NCBI GenBank assembly: GCA_900541855.1
Contig: UQLD01000001.1
Coordinates: forward strand, 87,258-151,257
Length of the DNA: 64,000 bases
Direction of reading: 5' to 3'
DNA from: an uncultured Collinsella sp.
Lineage (GTDB): Bacteria > Actinomycetota > Coriobacteriia > Coriobacteriales > Coriobacteriaceae
Shown: positions 23,932 to 32,746 of the stretch, piece after piece
Numbering within the stretch: the stretch's first letter is position 1
Layout: every line of letters starts with the position of its first letter
Notes under the pieces: generated by a model
What the model was told of the DNA's origin: nothing
What the model saw: the letters and a program-made list of their open reading frames with translations, nothing else
The model's database searches: none
Made by a program: the position numbers and the translations under genes

Positions 23932-24912
23932 ATGAAGGACATCACCATCAGCCGCAGGAGCCTTCTGGTCTCCGCTGGCCTGCTCGCGCTCGCCCCGCTC
24001 GCCGGATGCGGCGGCAACTCTGGTTCCGGCTCTGCTGCCGCCGGTTCCGACTACACCATCGGCGTTCTGCAGCTCACCGAGCACTCCGCGCTCGATGCCG
24101 CCAACGACGGCTTTGTCAAGGCCATCAAGGAGAGCGGCCTTAAGGTCAAGATCGACCAGAAGAACGCCCAGAACGACCAGTCCACGTGTAAGTCCATTGC
24201 TGACAAGTTTGTGGGCGACAACGTCAACCTGATTTATGCCATCGCCACGCCCGCCGCGCAGGCTGCCGCCGGCGCCACGGCCGATATCCCCATCGTGGGC
24301 TGCGCCATCACCGACTACGCCGCCTCCGGCCTGGTCCAGGACAACGACAAGCCCGGCACCAACGTCACGGGCGCTTCCGACCTCACCCCGGTCGCCGAGC
24401 AGCTCGAGATGATGCAGAAGGTCCTGCCCGACGTTAAAAAGGTCGGCCTGCTCTACTGCACCGCCGAGTCCAACTCCGACGTCCAGATCAAGGCCGCCAA
24501 GAAGGAGCTCGACAAGCTGGGCCTCGAGTACACCGATTTCACCGTCTCGAGCTCCAACGAGATTCAGTCCGTCGTCGAGTCTGCCGTGGGCAAGGTCGAC
24601 GCGCTGTACTCCCCCACCGACAACACCATCGCCGCGGGTGCCTCGCAGGTGGGCCAGATCTGCAAGGAGAACAAGCTTCCCTTCGTGACTGGCGAGGAGG
24701 GCATGTGCATGGCCGGCGGCCTGTTCACCCTCTCCATCAATTACGAGGATCTGGGCTACGCCGCGGGCGAGATGGCCGTCAAGATTCTGAAGGGCGAGGC
24801 CAAGCCCGAAGACATGCCTATCAAGCACCTCTCGAGCAAGGACCTGGTCGTCGTCAAGAACGACGAGATGGCCGAGGCCCTGGGCATCGACCTTTCCGCT
24901 CTGGACGCGTAA
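23932..24912 (+). CDS. ABC transporter substrate-binding lipoprotein (TrpX-like)
   Basis: Captures a small solute outside the membrane for the permease and ATPase encoded downstream. 326 aa. A twin-Arg-like SRRSLL start, hydrophobic stretch and lipobox LAGC near residues 21-24 mark a lipid-anchored protein. The body (YTIGVLQLTEHSALDAANDGF, IYAIATPAAQAAAG, VGLLYCTAESNSDVQ, AAGASQVGQICKENKLPF) is the ABC_sub_bind family, whose known members bind tryptophan or tyrosine (TrpX). The ATG at 23932 opens MKDITISRR; a longer reading is rejected. Substrate by family only. Confidence 0.88.
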   Translation: MKDITISRRSLLVSAGLLALAPLAGCGGNSGSGSAAAGSDYTIGVLQLTEHSALDAANDGFVKAIKESGLKVKIDQKNAQNDQSTCKSIADKFVGDNVNLIYAIATPAAQAAAGATADIPIVGCAITDYAASGLVQDNDKPGTNVTGASDLTPVAEQLEMMQKVLPDVKKVGLLYCTAESNSDVQIKAAKKELDKLGLEYTDFTVSSSNEIQSVVESAVGKVDALYSPTDNTIAAGASQVGQICKENKLPFVTGEEGMCMAGGLFTLSINYEDLGYAAGEMAVKILKGEAKPEDMPIKHLSSKDLVVVKNDEMAEALGIDLSALDA

Positions 24913-25115
24913 TGCCATACGCGGCATGCGCCTAGAGCCCGTGCTCGCGCTTTAGCCGCGTTATTCAATATCTGAGCCACAGGGGCGGGCGCTGTAGACC
25001 GGCGTCCGCCCTGCTTGTTTCAGGTAAAACAAAACGTCTGTCCGCAGCTCTTCTATGCATTGTTACCGCTATTATGGTGAATCACGTGTCCACCCTATCC
25101 TAGGAGGTATGAAGC

Positions 25116-26039
25116 ATGCTCATTGCATTGCAGGGCGCCGTTTCGCAGGGCGTCCTCTGGGGCATTATGGTGCTTGGCGTGTTTATCACGTTCCGCCTAC
25201 TCGATATTCCCGATATGACCTGCGACGGCAGCTTTGCCCTCGGCGGCTGCGTCTGCGCTGTGCTCATCGTCAATAACAACGTCGACCCGCTGCTCGCCGT
25301 GCTGGCCGGCATGTGCGCCGGCGCCATCGCGGGCGCCGTCACGGGCATTTTGACCACCGTCTTTGAGATTCCCGCGATCCTCGCCGGAATCCTCACCCAG
25401 ATCAGCCTGTGGTCCATCAACCTGCGCATCATGGGCAAGTCCAATACGCCCATTCTTGCCAAGGGCACCGTGTTTTCGGCCGTCAGCAATATGACCGGTC
25501 TGCCGCAGTCCACCGTTGCCATCATCTTGGGCATCCTGCTCGCCGTGGCTATCGTTGCCATCCTGTATTGGTTCTTTGGCACCGAGATCGGCTCGGCGCT
25601 GCGCGCCACCGGCAACAACGAGTACATGATCCGCGCCCTGGGCGTTAACACCAACTCCACCAAGATGATCGCCCTCGTGCTCTCCAACGCCCTCATCGGG
25701 CTTTCGGGCGCGCTCATCTGCCAGAGCCAAAAGTACGCCGACATTGGTATGGGCACCGGTGCCATCGTTATCGGTCTTGCCGCCATTGTTATCGGTGAGG
25801 TGCTCGGCCGCCTGCTGCCCGGCGGTCTCACGCAGTTTAGCGTCCGTCTTGCCTCCGCCGTCTTTGGCTCCGTGGTGTACTTCCTTATCCGCGCCATCGT
25901 GCTGCAGTTGGGCATGGACGCCAACGACATGAAGCTGCTTTCCGCCGTAATTGTCGCTGTGGCCCTGTGCGTACCCGTGGTTTGGGAGCGCTATAAGCTC
26001 CGCAGCTCCTACACGAAGGGGGATGAGGCAGATGCTTAA
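25116..26039 (+). CDS. ABC transporter permease (TrpY-like)
   Basis: Membrane channel of the transporter, 307 aa with about 8-9 hydrophobic helices. It resembles the branched-chain amino acid/TrpY permease family: FITFRLLDIPDMTCDGSFALGG near the start, then LRATGNNEYMIRALGVNT, the cytoplasmic loop that contacts the ATPase. TAGGAGG lies 7 nt before the ATG at 25116. The 203-bp gap after the lipoprotein gene contains no terminator I can see, and the 3' end overlaps the ATPase gene by 8 bp. Confidence 0.9.
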   Translation: MLIALQGAVSQGVLWGIMVLGVFITFRLLDIPDMTCDGSFALGGCVCAVLIVNNNVDPLLAVLAGMCAGAIAGAVTGILTTVFEIPAILAGILTQISLWSINLRIMGKSNTPILAKGTVFSAVSNMTGLPQSTVAIILGILLAVAIVAILYWFFGTEIGSALRATGNNEYMIRALGVNTNSTKMIALVLSNALIGLSGALICQSQKYADIGMGTGAIVIGLAAIVIGEVLGRLLPGGLTQFSVRLASAVFGSVVYFLIRAIVLQLGMDANDMKLLSAVIVAVALCVPVVWERYKLRSSYTKGDEADA

Positions 26040-26826
26040 GCTCTCGCACGTCAAGAAGACCTTTAACAAGGGCACCGTCACCGAGAAGCGCGCGCTCACC
26101 GGCGTCGACCTCACCCTGAATGACGGCGACTTTGTAACCGTGATCGGCGGCAACGGCGCCGGCAAGTCCACGCTGCTCAACATGATCGCCGGCGTGTACC
26201 CGCTCGATTCGGGCGTTATTGAGCTCGACGGCACCGACATCTCGCGCCTGAGCGAGTCGCAGCGCGCCAAGTACCTGGGCCGCGTGTTTCAGGATCCCAT
26301 GCGCGGTACCGCTGCCGACATGCAGATCGCCGAAAACCTGGCCCTCGCCAAGCGCCGTGGCCAGCGTCGCGGCCTTTCGTGGGGCGTCACCAAGGCCGAG
26401 AAAGATGAGTACGTTGAGCTGCTCAAGCGCCTGGACCTTGGTCTTGACACGCGTCTTAACGCCAAGGTCGGCCTGCTCTCGGGCGGCCAGCGCCAGGCAC
26501 TCACCCTGTTGATGGCCACGCTCACCAGGCCGCGCCTGCTGCTGCTCGACGAGCACACGGCGGCCCTCGACCCCAAGACGGCCTCTAAGGTGCTCAACCT
26601 GACCGAGGAGATCGTCGACGAGAACCACCTGACCACGCTCATGGTCACGCACAACATGAACGACGCCATCCGTCTGGGCAACCGTCTGATCATGATGCAC
26701 GAAGGCCACGTGATCTACGACGTGGCCGGCGACGAGAAGAAGTCGCTCACCGTGGCCGACCTGCTGCAGAAGTTCGAGGAGGTCTCGGGCGGCGAGCTCG
26801 CCAACGACCGCATGCTGCTGAGCTAA
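26032..26826 (+). CDS. ABC transporter ATP-binding protein (TrpZ-like)
   Basis: Energises the transporter at the inner face of the membrane. 264 aa. Walker A GGNGAGKST at about 36-44, Q-loop VFQDP, signature LLSGGQRQ, Walker B LLLLDEHTAAL and switch His in VTHN. Two ATGs compete: 26023 touches the GAAGGGGG site, whereas 26032 is 9 nt from it, so 26032 was chosen. It overlaps the permease end, indicating translational coupling. The stop codon lies inside the downstream terminator hairpin. Confidence 0.92.
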   Translation: MLKLSHVKKTFNKGTVTEKRALTGVDLTLNDGDFVTVIGGNGAGKSTLLNMIAGVYPLDSGVIELDGTDISRLSESQRAKYLGRVFQDPMRGTAADMQIAENLALAKRRGQRRGLSWGVTKAEKDEYVELLKRLDLGLDTRLNAKVGLLSGGQRQALTLLMATLTRPRLLLLDEHTAALDPKTASKVLNLTEEIVDENHLTTLMVTHNMNDAIRLGNRLIMMHEGHVIYDVAGDEKKSLTVADLLQKFEEVSGGELANDRMLLS

Positions 26827-26864
26827 AACCTGCCAAAAGGGACAGGTTTATTTTGGCAGGTTTT
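26825..26864. terminator. ABC operon terminator, GGGACAG-loop hairpin
   Basis: Perfect 14-bp arms AAAACCTGCCAAAA / TTTTGGCAGGTTTT around a loop starting GGGACAGG. One of several hairpins with this loop sequence. Confidence 0.85.
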
Positions 26865-26879
26865 ATCTGCGCAAACGTC

Positions 26880-26918
26880 AAAACCGCCGCTAAGGGACAG
26901 ACGCCCTTGCGGCGGTTT
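26880..26918. terminator. second terminator, GGGACAG-loop hairpin
   Basis: AAAACCGCCGC ... GCGGCGGTTTT with inner AAGGG/CCCTT and loop containing GGGACAG. Bidirectional in form. Confidence 0.8.
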
Positions 26919-26983
26919 TCGCATATTATGTCGATAATCCGATATTCAACCAGACATTCTGGCTAAGGACTAAGGAAACTGCC

Positions 26984-29008
26984 ATGAATAGACTCCCCCG
27001 CCTTGCGTTAGCCGCCGCGTTGTTTGCCGGCGCGCTCGCAGGCATCCCAAGCCTCGCTTTCGCGGGGAACCTGCCCGCCGCTATTGACGGCTCCGTGGCC
27101 GTCATGCACACCAACGACATCCACGGCAGCTACAAGTACAGCTACAACGCAAGCAAGGGCACCGGCACTGTGGGCTTTGACGGACTGGCGGTTCTCTATA
27201 GCGCCCAAAGCAGCGTCCCCGATCTTTTGCTCGATGCGGGCGACACCTTCCACGGACAGTCCTTCGCCACCATGAGCGAGGGCAAGAGCATCGCCGAGCT
27301 CATGGACACCTTCTACGCCGACGGCTACGACGCGACCACGCCAGGCAACCACGACTGGAGCTACGGTGCGGACAAACTCCGCACCATGACCGGCTACAGC
27401 ACCACCGGCACGCCCTTCGCCATGCTCTGCGCGAACGCGAAGTCTACGAGCGGCGTATGGAGCTCGAGCATCACGAAGACGCTCGATCGCACCTGGGAGG
27501 ATAGCGAAGATCACTCCACATTCGACTACAAAATCAAGGTCGGCGTCGTGGGTGCCATGGATGAGTCGCTAGGTTCCTCGCTGCGCGCGGACCTGGTCGC
27601 GGGCACCAGCTTCTCGAGTGCCGCGAACGCCATCAATACCGAGGCAGAGCAGCTGCGCAGGGAGGGCTGCGATGTTGTTGTGTGTATCGCGCACACGCTC
27701 GACGCCAAGACCTTTGCCACGCGACTCCGTGGCGTCGATGCCCTTATCGCAGGCCACGAGCACATCAACCTTAACGAGAAGGTGACGGGAGCCGACGGCA
27801 AGACAATCCACGTTGTCGAGGCGGGCAGTGCCTTTGCCGAGGTGGGACTGCTTTCCATTCCGTACAAATACGACACGAATGGCACCGAGACGACCGACGA
27901 TGACACGGTCACGGTCCCTGCAGACGGCAGCGACGAGAAGCTCTACACCGCCAAGAACGTCAACGACCTTTTGACAGACCCCGACAAGGGCTCCGACTAC
28001 CAAAGCCGCCTTGAAGCCGTCCGCAACAAGATCAAGCCGCTCGACGAGGACTTTGAAAACGAATCGAACAAGGTGCTCGGCACATCCACCACCAACTATT
28101 TCTACGGCGAGGACGCCGCAGGCACGCATGGTTGGGAAATGGTGCGCACCACCGATTTCCGCCCCGGCAAGGAGGGCGACACCACCAAGGCCCAGACCAT
28201 CGGCCACGTGATTTGCGGCTCTTATCTTGCCCTGACGGGCGCGGACCTCGCTATCGAAAACGCTGGCGGCATCCGCGGCGGCATCGCGGCGGGCAACGTG
28301 ACCGCTGGCAACGTCATCGCCATCTCGCCCTACGGCAACACCGTGGAGACCTGGACCATGACCGGCGCGGACTTCCTCGCAGCGCTCGAGCACTCGCTAC
28401 AAATCAGCGACGATTGCAACGACAGCTACGAGCTTCAGCAGGCTTATGTGGCGGCCGGTCACACCGAGCAGGAGGCGCAAGACAAGTACAAGTGGCGCGA
28501 TGACTCTGGCAGCGTTCTCTCCTTTGGCGGCATCAACGTGACGATTGATTGGACGCAGCCCGAAGGCAAGCGCATTGTGAGTGCCACACTCACCAAAGAC
28601 GGCAGCACGCTCGACCCCGCCAAGACCTATACCGTCGCCACCAACAACTACATCATTACCAACACGACCGACTTTCCCACCTTTGCACACGCCACCAAGT
28701 ACACCGAGTGGGGCACGTGCGAGGCGGCGCTGAGGGCGCTGATTGGGCAGAACGGCTGGGAGAGCAAGATGGCCGGGCTCGCCGGCACCATCAGCTTCGG
28801 CTCCGTAGCCGTGGACCCCACGCCCACACCGGCCCTGACGCCTAAGCCCTCGCCTAAGACGGACACGACGACCACGAAGGTCAGCACCAAGAAGACGAGC
28901 GGTAAGCTCGCCGCAACGGGAGACCGCACGCTGGCAGTAGTTGGCGCGTGCCTTATCGGCGGCATCATCGTCATCATCCTCGGCATTATCTGGAAGCGTC
29001 GACGCTAA
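26984..29008 (+). CDS. cell-wall-anchored 5'-nucleotidase
   Basis: Surface metallophosphoesterase that removes phosphate from extracellular nucleotides (UshA/YfkN type). 674 aa. Signal peptide 1-27 ends at AFA. Metal motifs are HTNDIHGS, LDAGDTFHG, PGNHDWSYG and AGHEHINLN. The C-terminal 5_nucleotid_C domain has ENAGGIRGGIAAGNVT and YGNTVETWTMTG. A Thr/Pro/Lys-rich stretch precedes LAATG at 642-646, a hydrophobic helix and KRRR. LAxTG is the form recognised by class E sortases of Actinobacteria, so wall anchoring is likely. Monocistronic, terminators both sides. Confidence 0.92.
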   Translation: MNRLPRLALAAALFAGALAGIPSLAFAGNLPAAIDGSVAVMHTNDIHGSYKYSYNASKGTGTVGFDGLAVLYSAQSSVPDLLLDAGDTFHGQSFATMSEGKSIAELMDTFYADGYDATTPGNHDWSYGADKLRTMTGYSTTGTPFAMLCANAKSTSGVWSSSITKTLDRTWEDSEDHSTFDYKIKVGVVGAMDESLGSSLRADLVAGTSFSSAANAINTEAEQLRREGCDVVVCIAHTLDAKTFATRLRGVDALIAGHEHINLNEKVTGADGKTIHVVEAGSAFAEVGLLSIPYKYDTNGTETTDDDTVTVPADGSDEKLYTAKNVNDLLTDPDKGSDYQSRLEAVRNKIKPLDEDFENESNKVLGTSTTNYFYGEDAAGTHGWEMVRTTDFRPGKEGDTTKAQTIGHVICGSYLALTGADLAIENAGGIRGGIAAGNVTAGNVIAISPYGNTVETWTMTGADFLAALEHSLQISDDCNDSYELQQAYVAAGHTEQEAQDKYKWRDDSGSVLSFGGINVTIDWTQPEGKRIVSATLTKDGSTLDPAKTYTVATNNYIITNTTDFPTFAHATKYTEWGTCEAALRALIGQNGWESKMAGLAGTISFGSVAVDPTPTPALTPKPSPKTDTTTTKVSTKKTSGKLAATGDRTLAVVGACLIGGIIVIILGIIWKRRR

Positions 29009-29060
29009 GCTACACCGCCGGGCCTTGCAGCCCCGCCGCGTAAACCTTATATCGAGCACA

Positions 29061-29094
29061 GAAGCCCGTCTGAATTTGATCGGACGGGCTTCTT
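29061..29094 (+). terminator. 5'-nucleotidase terminator
   Basis: GAAGCCCGTC ... GGACGGGCTTCTT hairpin 52 bp after the stop. Confidence 0.85.
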
Positions 29095-29137
29095 GGTGGG
29101 TATCATGGTTGGACGATCATTAGGAGGTTTTCCCTAC

Positions 29138-29905
29138 ATGGAATTGTTTGAGCCGATTCTTCATTTCTTTGAGCAACGGTGGGTCCACAACATCATCTGG
29201 GCCGTCATCTTGGCGATAGGCACCGCCGTCGCCGCCGAGGTCGTATCCAAGACCCTGAACCATCTGCTTAACCGTGACGATAACCCGCTTCCGGCATCAA
29301 GTATCTTCATCAACATCGCGCGCGCCGTCATCTGGATGATTGGCGGCAGCTTTATCCTCGACAACTGCTTTGGCATTAACGCAAACGCGCTCGTCGCCGC
29401 TCTTGGCGTCGGCGGCATCGCCATCTCGCTCGGCTTTCAGGACACGCTGTCAAACCTTATCGGCGGCATGCAAGTGACCTTTATGGGCATCATCAAACCC
29501 GGCGACAATATCGAGGTCGGCGGCGTATCCGGCGTGGTCCAAGACATCACTTGGCGTCATACAACGATTGAGGATGCCTGTGGACAGACCATCATTGTGC
29601 CCAACTCCAACATCTCCAAGAACACGCTCGTGCATTTGATGCCCTTTGGACGCGTGGCCGTGCCCGTTGCCGTAAAGGACACGTCTAAGTGGGCTTCCCT
29701 TGACGTGCTGGCAGACGAGCTCACGAGCGCAACCAAAACGGCCGTCTCGCCCATCTCGGGCTTTGACAAAGAGCCCTACGTGCTCTTTAGCGAAATCGGC
29801 GACTTTGGCATCAAAGGAAAGATCATCTTTATCGTCAGCGACGACAGCACCACTTTCACCGCTGCCGACGCCTGCATCCGCGCCATCGCCCCCATCATCG
29901 CCTAA
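29138..29905 (+). CDS. MscS-family mechanosensitive channel
   Basis: Opens under membrane tension to release solutes. 255 aa, short like the minimal MscS proteins. Three hydrophobic helices (about 15-35, 55-75, 85-110) are followed by the pore-lining GVGGIAISLGFQDTLSNLIGGM. The beta domain carries PGDNIEVGGVSGVVQDITWRHT and IIVPNSNISKNTL. ATG at 29138 with TAGGAGG 9 nt upstream; a reading beginning at 29093 would include the preceding terminator. Its stop lies at the start of a GGGTCAGG-loop hairpin. Confidence 0.92.
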   Translation: MELFEPILHFFEQRWVHNIIWAVILAIGTAVAAEVVSKTLNHLLNRDDNPLPASSIFINIARAVIWMIGGSFILDNCFGINANALVAALGVGGIAISLGFQDTLSNLIGGMQVTFMGIIKPGDNIEVGGVSGVVQDITWRHTTIEDACGQTIIVPNSNISKNTLVHLMPFGRVAVPVAVKDTSKWASLDVLADELTSATKTAVSPISGFDKEPYVLFSEIGDFGIKGKIIFIVSDDSTTFTAADACIRAIAPIIA

Positions 29906-29943
29906 ACCACCGCAAAGGGGTCAGGCATCTTTGTAGTGGTTTT
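29904..29943. terminator. mscS terminator with GGGTCAGG loop
   Basis: AAACCAC ... GTGGTTT with inner CAAAG/CTTTG and loop GGGTCAGGCAT, a variant of the GGGACAG loops seen elsewhere in the window. Confidence 0.75.
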
Positions 29944-29983
29944 CATTCGTGGTACCATGGTTCATATAGTTGTTTAAACGACT
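29942..29983 (+). promoter_or_regulatory. promoter and palindrome upstream of the ParB/BMP gene
   Basis: TTCATT (29942-29947) and TATAGT (29965-29970), 17-bp spacer. The near-palindrome AGTTGTTTAAACGACT at 29968-29983 overlaps the -10 box and the likely start site, where a repressor could sit. Confidence 0.45.
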
Positions 29984-29997
29984 AAGGGAGCAACATT

Positions 29998-31914
29998 ATG
30001 GAAGAGGCCTATCGTCAAGCACGCAAGCGCGGCGAGCAAGGACGTCGACGCGCCATTAGCCAAAGCGAGCATCCATACCTTACGGACCTCGATAGCTTGG
30101 TTGCTCAGCTCCCCTTAGGTCAGCGAGAGAATGTCGGCCTGCGGGATATTCCGCTCGAAATGGTCGTCGGCACGGTCACCAAGGGCCGTCAGTCCGCCTT
30201 TTCGTGTAACTTTATGCCCCTGCTTCCGTTTAGCACCGAGTTCGCCCGCAAGTGGTCCAACCTCTACGACATCCAGGTGACCGAGGGCTATCGCGACCCC
30301 GTCATCGTCACCGAGTTCATGCATCGGTTCTATGTCCAAGAAGGCAACAAACGCGTCAGTGTCCTCAAATTCCTAGACGCCCCGACGGTTTCGGCCAAGG
30401 TCACCCGTCTCTACCCCGGCACATGGGATTCCGTCGAAAGCCGCCTGTACGGCGAGTTCTGCGCGTTTTGGCGCGTCTGCCCCCTATACGAGATCGAGTT
30501 CTCGCGTGAGGGAAGCTACGAAACGCTCGCGAAGATGCTCGGTCAGAACCTTATCGAAAAATGGCCGCAGAAAAAGGTCGACTACCTGCGCCACACTTTC
30601 CTGCTCTTTAAGCGTGCCTACCTTCGCGCAGGCGGCGATCACCTGGACATTACGCCCGCCGACGCCATGCTCGTCTACCTCAATGTGTACAACCAGGACC
30701 GCCTGCTGGATACGCCAACGGATATCGTCGTAAACCGCCTGTGCAAGATCTGGCGCGAGCTGGTCATTGCCGGCAAAAATGACGAGGACAAGGTCGATCT
30801 TGTCGAAGCACCGAGCGTCGACGAGGAGGAGACGCCCGCCAAGTCCACCTCTAGCGTGCTCAACTTCTTTATGGGCAAGACCGTCTACTCGACGGCCAAC
30901 CCCCTGCGCATCGCCTTTATCCATGAGTTCCCCTGTGCGACGTCGAGCTGGGACAGCCTGCACGACCAAGGGCGTCAGTATCTCGATGAGCACTTTGGCG
31001 GTATCGTGCGCACCGAGGCGTTCGAGGACTGTCACGATCCGGATGTGTTCTACGCCGCCGTGGAAACGGCTGTCAAACATGGAGCAAACGTCATCTTCTC
31101 GACCTCGCACCGCCTGATGGAATACACGCTCAGGGCTGCCGTTGAGTATCCCCGGGTTCGGTTCCTCAACTGCTCTATCGGCCTTCCCCATCAAAGCGTC
31201 CGTTCGTACTTTGGCAAGATGTACGAGGCCAAGTTTCTGCTGGGCGCCCTTGCGGCCAGCATGGCGGACAACCACCGCATCGGTTACCACGCGTCGGTCT
31301 TCGCCTCGGGCGCACTCAGCGAGATCAACGCCTTTGCGATTGGCGCCTCGCTGCTCGACCCGCGCGCGCAGGTCATCCTCACCTGGGGCGATGTTCCCGC
31401 CGGTGGTCTTGCCGAAGCCATGTGCCGCGAAGGCGTAAGCGTCATGACCGGCGCTGACATGTCAAAGTCGCTCGAAGACCCAACGGCCTACGGGCTTCAC
31501 CGCTTGGTCGACGGCAAAGTCACCGGCATCGCCATGCCCGTATGGAACTGGGGCCGTTACTACGAGCTCATCGTTCGCAGCCTTCTTCACGGCACGTGGG
31601 ACGAGACCAGCGACGACAACCAAGTGCGCGCTGTCAACTACTGGTATGGCATGAGCTCCGGCGTTATCGACATCCGTTACGCTCCGGGCCTACCCTACCA
31701 AACGCGCAAACTCGTGCAGTTGCTCCGCAACGGCATTGTTGTGGGATCCATCAACCCCTTTGGCGGCGAGCTCCACAGCCAGAACGGCGTGGTACAGATC
31801 GAAGGCTTCCCTCCGCTGCCGAGCAGGCAGATTGTCGAGATGAATTGGCTGGCGGACAACGTGGTAGGCACCATTCCGCAGCTCGACGATGAGCCGAAAG
31901 TCCCTGCCCTATGA
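29998..31914 (+). CDS. ParB-like/BMP-like two-domain protein
   Basis: Function unknown; 638 aa, no signal peptide or membrane helix, so cytoplasmic. Residues about 50-135 resemble the ParB/sulfiredoxin fold (DIPLEMVVGTVTKGRQ, VTEGYRDPVIV, YVQEGNKRVSVLKFLD). Residues about 300-600 resemble the BMP (Med/PnrA) periplasmic binding fold (LRIAFIHEFPC, GRQYLDEHFGG, ANVIFSTSHRLMEYTLRAA, AKFLLGALAASM, NRIGYH-like). BMP proteins are normally secreted nucleoside-binding lipoproteins, so an intracellular copy suggests a ligand-sensing module. AAGGGAG precedes the ATG at 29998. The stop overlaps the next gene by ATGA. Confidence 0.8.
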   Translation: MEEAYRQARKRGEQGRRRAISQSEHPYLTDLDSLVAQLPLGQRENVGLRDIPLEMVVGTVTKGRQSAFSCNFMPLLPFSTEFARKWSNLYDIQVTEGYRDPVIVTEFMHRFYVQEGNKRVSVLKFLDAPTVSAKVTRLYPGTWDSVESRLYGEFCAFWRVCPLYEIEFSREGSYETLAKMLGQNLIEKWPQKKVDYLRHTFLLFKRAYLRAGGDHLDITPADAMLVYLNVYNQDRLLDTPTDIVVNRLCKIWRELVIAGKNDEDKVDLVEAPSVDEEETPAKSTSSVLNFFMGKTVYSTANPLRIAFIHEFPCATSSWDSLHDQGRQYLDEHFGGIVRTEAFEDCHDPDVFYAAVETAVKHGANVIFSTSHRLMEYTLRAAVEYPRVRFLNCSIGLPHQSVRSYFGKMYEAKFLLGALAASMADNHRIGYHASVFASGALSEINAFAIGASLLDPRAQVILTWGDVPAGGLAEAMCREGVSVMTGADMSKSLEDPTAYGLHRLVDGKVTGIAMPVWNWGRYYELIVRSLLHGTWDETSDDNQVRAVNYWYGMSSGVIDIRYAPGLPYQTRKLVQLLRNGIVVGSINPFGGELHSQNGVVQIEGFPPLPSRQIVEMNWLADNVVGTIPQLDDEPKVPAL

Positions 31915-32621
31915 AAATCCTTGCCATAGCCGATACCGAAGAACGATGCCTTTGGGAGTGCTTTCGCAAGGAACGCTTTGAGGGAGTCGACCTGATTTTG
32001 TCCGCCGGCGATCTGGACCCGGACTATCTTGAGTTTTTGGTTACGGTCATCAACAAACCGCTCATCTACGTGCGCGGCAATCACGATGACCGCTACGCAC
32101 GTCATGCACCGGGTGGATGTATCTGCGTAGAGGACAGCGTGTACACGTACCGAGGGATTCGCATTGCGGGCCTTGGCGGGTCCATGCGTTATCGCGACGG
32201 CGCCAACATGTACACCGAACGCGAGATGTCCAAGCGCATGCGTAAGCTGTCGCGTAAGGTTAGGATGGTCGGCGGGTGCGACATTCTGCTTACCCATGCA
32301 CCCGCCGCCGGCATGGGTGATCTGGACGATCTGCCGCATCGAGGATTCGAGTGTTTTAACACAGCACTCGAATCCTGGAATCCCGACTACATGGTGCACG
32401 GGCATGTGCACCAAAGCTACGGTTGCGATTTTCAGCGCGAGCGTCAGCATGTGTGTGGAACGACGATCATCAACGCCTGCGGCTATACGCAGTTTGAGCT
32501 CGACCAGACGCACTACCCCATCCGCGGCTGGCAAGCAGCTTGGCTCAACTCACAAACCATGCGCCGCGAGCTCAAACGCCACGAAGCCATCGAGTCTTCA
32601 ACAGCCAGAACACCCTGGTAA
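31911..32621 (+). CDS. calcineurin-like metallophosphoesterase
   Basis: Predicted phosphoesterase, 236 aa, cytoplasmic. Motifs: AIADTEE at the N-terminus, LSAGDLD (33-35), VRGNHDD (55-61), LTHAP (about 126-130) and HGHVHQSYG (about 163-171). The first motif is D-T-E rather than the usual D-x-H, so one metal ligand is changed; in other respects it fits the family. Starts within the last codons of the ParB/BMP gene (ATGA), so the two are translationally coupled and probably act together. Substrate unknown: nucleotide, phosphodiester or protein phosphate. Confidence 0.85.
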   Translation: MKILAIADTEERCLWECFRKERFEGVDLILSAGDLDPDYLEFLVTVINKPLIYVRGNHDDRYARHAPGGCICVEDSVYTYRGIRIAGLGGSMRYRDGANMYTEREMSKRMRKLSRKVRMVGGCDILLTHAPAAGMGDLDDLPHRGFECFNTALESWNPDYMVHGHVHQSYGCDFQRERQHVCGTTIINACGYTQFELDQTHYPIRGWQAAWLNSQTMRRELKRHEAIESSTARTPW

Positions 32622-32622
32622 C

Positions 32623-32660
32623 CACCATAAAGGGGACACTGTCCCCTTTATGGTGCTTTT
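32623..32660 (+). terminator. metallophosphoesterase terminator
   Basis: CACCATAAAGGGGAC / GTCCCCTTTATGGTG with a three-base loop, followed by TTTT. GGGGACA again present. Confidence 0.85.
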
Positions 32661-32671
32661 GACGCGATAGC

Positions 32672-32710
32672 AAGAAACCCGGTCCTGCACAAGGCAGAAC
32701 CGGGTTTCTT
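32672..32710 (-). terminator. rplA terminator
   Basis: AAGAAACCCGGT ... ACCGGGTTTCTT, 37 bp past the rplA stop on the minus strand; convergent with the previous terminator. Confidence 0.85.
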
Positions 32711-32746
32711 TAGCAATGCTTGCTGTACTCAGGCAGTAACTAGCAG

